This document shows, piece after piece, positions 39,226 to 39,344 of a DNA stretch of 39,344 nucleotides (position 1 is its first letter; each line of letters opens with the position of its first letter). Origin of the DNA: Planctomycetota bacterium (GTDB lineage Bacteria; Planctomycetota; Planctomycetia; Gemmatales; Gemmataceae). The stretch is from positions 1 through 39,344 of the forward strand of contig JAKBCS010000038.1 in the NCBI GenBank assembly GCA_021807595.1, read 5' to 3'. The notes beneath the pieces were generated by a model. That model saw only the letters and a program-made list of their open reading frames with translations. It ran no database searches and had not been told where the DNA came from. The translations under genes and the position numbers were made by a program.

Positions 39226-39279
39226 TCGGCGAACTGGCTGCGCGAGCAGCCGGGTATCTTTGTGCGAGGCATCGTTCGC

Positions 39280-39344
39280 ATGGTTCGTTTGACGCATGAG
39301 CCGATCGACTATCCTTCGCTCGCCGAGCAAGTCCGCCGTTCGCA
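39280..39344 (+). CDS. moaE: Molybdopterin synthase large subunit MoaE (partial, N-terminus)
   Basis: Only the first 21 codons are inside the window: MVRLTHEPIDYPSLAEQVRR and Ser, running off the end. The opening xRLTxEPIDxxxLxxxV is characteristic of MoaE, which together with MoaD inserts sulfur into precursor Z to make molybdopterin. The start at 39280 follows GCGAGGCATCGTTCGC, with a weak GAGG about 10 bases upstream. The call depends on the N-terminal motif alone and would need the following sequence to confirm. Confidence 0.7.
   Translation, partial: MVRLTHEPIDYPSLAEQVRRS

Overview
The window is a GC-rich bacterial chromosome segment that looks like a planctomycete, most likely of the Gemmata/Isosphaera side. 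The reasons are a Tat-exported DUF1501 protein, two DUF1573 proteins, an ECF sigma factor with a long membrane-spanning C-terminal extension, an nfeD-nfeD-floA cluster, a small basic protein resembling planctomycete DUF6800, and many short intergenic palindromes. I see no tRNA, rRNA, CRISPR array, prophage or transposase gene. The organism call is inference from gene content.

Layout. 1-2450: tail of a phosphodiesterase-like gene converging on a GH15 glucoamylase/trehalase-type enzyme. 2686-7399: a membrane-quality-control type operon (long NfeD with two ClpP-like domains, short NfeD, flotillin FloA, Pro-rich membrane protein) behind a near-consensus sigma-70 promoter. 7622-12587: ECF sigma factor, membrane-anchored alpha/beta hydrolase, an orphan Helicase_C_3-domain protein, and rpsU. 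12624-18688: acyl desaturase, AlkA-type DNA glycosylase, then sucA-sucB (2-oxoglutarate dehydrogenase E1 and E2). 18763-23285: two DUF1573 exported proteins around a DinB-like gene, a CaMKII-association/NTF2-like protein, and a saccharopine-dehydrogenase-like reductase. 23417-28890: TolC-type outer-membrane lipoprotein, exported dienelactone-hydrolase-like esterase, DAHP synthase (aroF) and a UbiA prenyltransferase (MqnP-like). 29136-32637 (minus strand): rpmJ-rpsM-rpsK-rpsD-rpoA-rplQ. 32842-39344: DUF1501 protein, NAD-dependent epimerase, DJ-1/PfpI protein, xylose isomerase, RfbC, a 55-aa basic protein, an unrecognised membrane protein and the first codons of moaE.

The genes are mostly housekeeping. 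The most unusual content is between them: at least four families of GC-rich inverted repeats occupy gene ends. The commonest, with core GCCGCGACGC, is at seven places, always beyond 3' ends and never in a divergent promoter gap; at one place it supplies the stop codons of both convergent genes. The four spacers between rpsM, rpsK, rpsD, rpoA and rplQ each contain a different inverted repeat. I did not find a clear new defence or metabolic system. The best candidates for follow-up are these palindromes, the apparently protease-dead double ClpP-like NfeD next to FloA, and the orphan Helicase_C_3 protein.
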